From contig JAIEQM010000029.1 in the NCBI GenBank assembly GCA_019747705.1, positions 1 through 53,593 on the forward strand: a stretch of DNA of 53,593 nucleotides. The letters are read 5' to 3'. The notes below the pieces were generated by a model, which made no database searches, was not told where the DNA came from, and saw nothing but the letters and a program-made list of their open reading frames with translations. Of the stretch, positions 52,788 to 53,593 are shown piece after piece (position 1 is the first letter of the stretch; every line of letters begins with the position of its first letter). Origin of the DNA: Chitinophagaceae bacterium. GTDB lineage: Bacteria > Bacteroidota > Bacteroidia > Chitinophagales > Chitinophagaceae. The position numbers and the translations under genes are program-made.

Positions 52788-53180
52788 AGGCGGGGCGATG
52801 CCCTCCCCGTTAAGAAATATTTTTTTGTTACCGGCTTCAGCAACTCTTTTCACCTTCGGTGGCGTCGCACTCTTGTACTGCATGCCAATATTCAGCGAAA
52901 TGAAATGCAGCACCCCTGTTTACCGGCGGTGCAGTTTTAATTCTATTGAGCTATCGGCTTATAACTTCGCATTAGCAGTATATCATCTTATTTGAATAAT
53001 TTCTTTGTTGTATTTGCATATCCTGTAATACTCTCCGGAGCTAAGCTGTTAATAAGACAAGCCCCTTAAAATAAAAAGCCTCATTTTAGATTTGAATATT
53101 CTCATCCATCCCTGGCTTAACAAAATTCTTCCGGTATTTTTTTGTTCCAATTCCAAAGTAGTGCTTCCCGGAAATATTAA
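52788..53180. other. Non-coding gap with short repeats
   Basis: A GCGGGG/CCCCG-rich repeat (GGCGGGGCGATGCCCTCCCC) begins 2 bp after the stop at 52787, again at a gene end. A GTCGCACTCTTGTACTG motif near 52864 is related to those in gaps at 16244, 20395 and 43628. No gene is supported. Confidence 0.6.
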
Positions 53181-53184
53181 ACTA

Positions 53185-53521
53185 CCACCTGCAAAGCAGG
53201 TGGATTTATGGGTGAAGCCACAGGCTAAATTCCAAGGTCGAAGCCGAAACCCTGTTGGTTGCTCTCCTCTTTACGTTCTTCCGCTTCCTGATATTTCACA
53301 TACCTTCTAATCATATCCTCATTGATACCAACTGTATTCACAAAATAGCCTCTTGACTGAACATTCAATTCTATTATTTCGCAACCTAACCATTCACTGT
53401 ACATCCGAATATCTGTTGCCATCAACCGGCCAACTTCACCTGTTACTATTCGAAACCGATACTTCGGAACCCACACTATATGATAATCGCACTTACAGAC
53501 TACGTGAGACTGTTTCTTGTA
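53185..53521 (-). mobile_element. IS200/IS605-type element remnant
   Basis: A transposase fragment (53225-53521) and a terminal hairpin CCACCTGC-AAA-GCAGGTGG (53185-53203), a typical IS200/IS605 end. The far end was not identified with confidence. A second frame for TnpB is absent, so this was an IS200-type or a cut-down derivative. Confidence 0.8.
53225..53521 (-). pseudogene. tnpA: tnpA fragment with internal deletion
   Basis: Reads KCDYHIVWVPKYRFRIVTG, then goes from IIELNVQ straight to SRGYFVNTVGINEDMIRRYV. In intact IS200 transposases about 50-60 residues, including the HUH motif, stand between these points. The Tyr-bearing helix YVKYQE is kept. No normal start codon precedes the fragment (an in-frame TAG lies at 53522-53524). 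It cannot be active. Confidence 0.85.
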
Positions 53522-53593
53522 CTAACTATTACATAGCATAGGCTACATTAGGTTCATGAAAAAAGGCTTTATTGAGGTCTGTGTTTTTTTGAA

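Overview
The window looks like a chromosomal segment of a Bacteroidota bacterium, most likely family Chitinophagaceae (inference). The evidence is the gene families (SO2930-type dihaem cytochrome, DUF2330, ECF42-type sigma factor, amylosucrase with PfkB fructokinase), the LptC lipoprotein, the low G+C content, the lack of Shine-Dalgarno sequences and the promoter-like TTTG / TAnnTTTG boxes. No rRNA, tRNA, CRISPR array or prophage was seen. Genes are dense and in short operons, mostly on the minus strand.

Layout. 1-3.1 kb: a duplicated non-coding repeat, a dihaem cytochrome, a GxxExxY protein and an aldo/keto reductase. 3.3-7.3 kb (minus): an envelope operon of glycosyltransferase, LON-domain protein, type III pantothenate kinase (coaX), outer-membrane protein and LptC. 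7.5-12.9 kb: the MeaB GTPase, then two methyltransferases and three glycosyltransferases of a surface-glycan cluster. 13-18.8 kb: a double CDGSH Fe-S protein, a large zinc metalloprotease, a DUF2330 protein and a lone RnfD/NqrB-like membrane protein. 19-26.9 kb: an ECF42-type sigma factor with its DGPF (YCII) partner, DinB and SRPBCC proteins on one strand, and VOC, DUF6265, TfoX, DUF6922-AbiEii, DUF1801, VOC and oxidoreductase genes on the other. 26.9-34.9 kb: a PfkB kinase, a DsbA-like protein, DNA polymerase I, DUF3179, an acetamidase and a lipoprotein. 35-47 kb: a sugar region with LacI regulator, MFS transporter and cytoplasmic trehalase on plus, then fructokinase-amylosucrase, a sugar porter and an SLC45-like transporter on minus. 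Two RelE-type toxin-antitoxin modules and a divergent TrpF sit inside it. 47-53.6 kb: a solitary ABC permease, a processive GT2 next to a frameshifted lipoprotein gene, an alpha/beta hydrolase, a GH25 lysozyme, small membrane proteins and a deleted IS200/IS605 remnant.

How genes work together (inference). SLC45-like or sugar-porter import of sucrose, amylosucrase (glucan plus fructose) and fructokinase form a sucrose-to-glucan route. The neighbouring LacI-MFS-trehalase operon handles trehalose. No SusC/SusD pair is present.

Most unusual signals. (1) A promoter/hairpin module occurs upstream of three unrelated minus-strand genes. Its 13-bp TATnCTnTGTGRC box lies exactly 25 nt before the ATG, and the adjacent hairpin varies in length. 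(2) At least five dispersed repeat families begin at, or overlap, stop codons; in two unrelated genes one repeat supplies the same C-terminal residues AKSN. (3) A toxin gene has ATA where ATG is expected, in a former ATGA overlap. (4) A perfect 18-bp palindrome lies in-frame inside a VOC gene.
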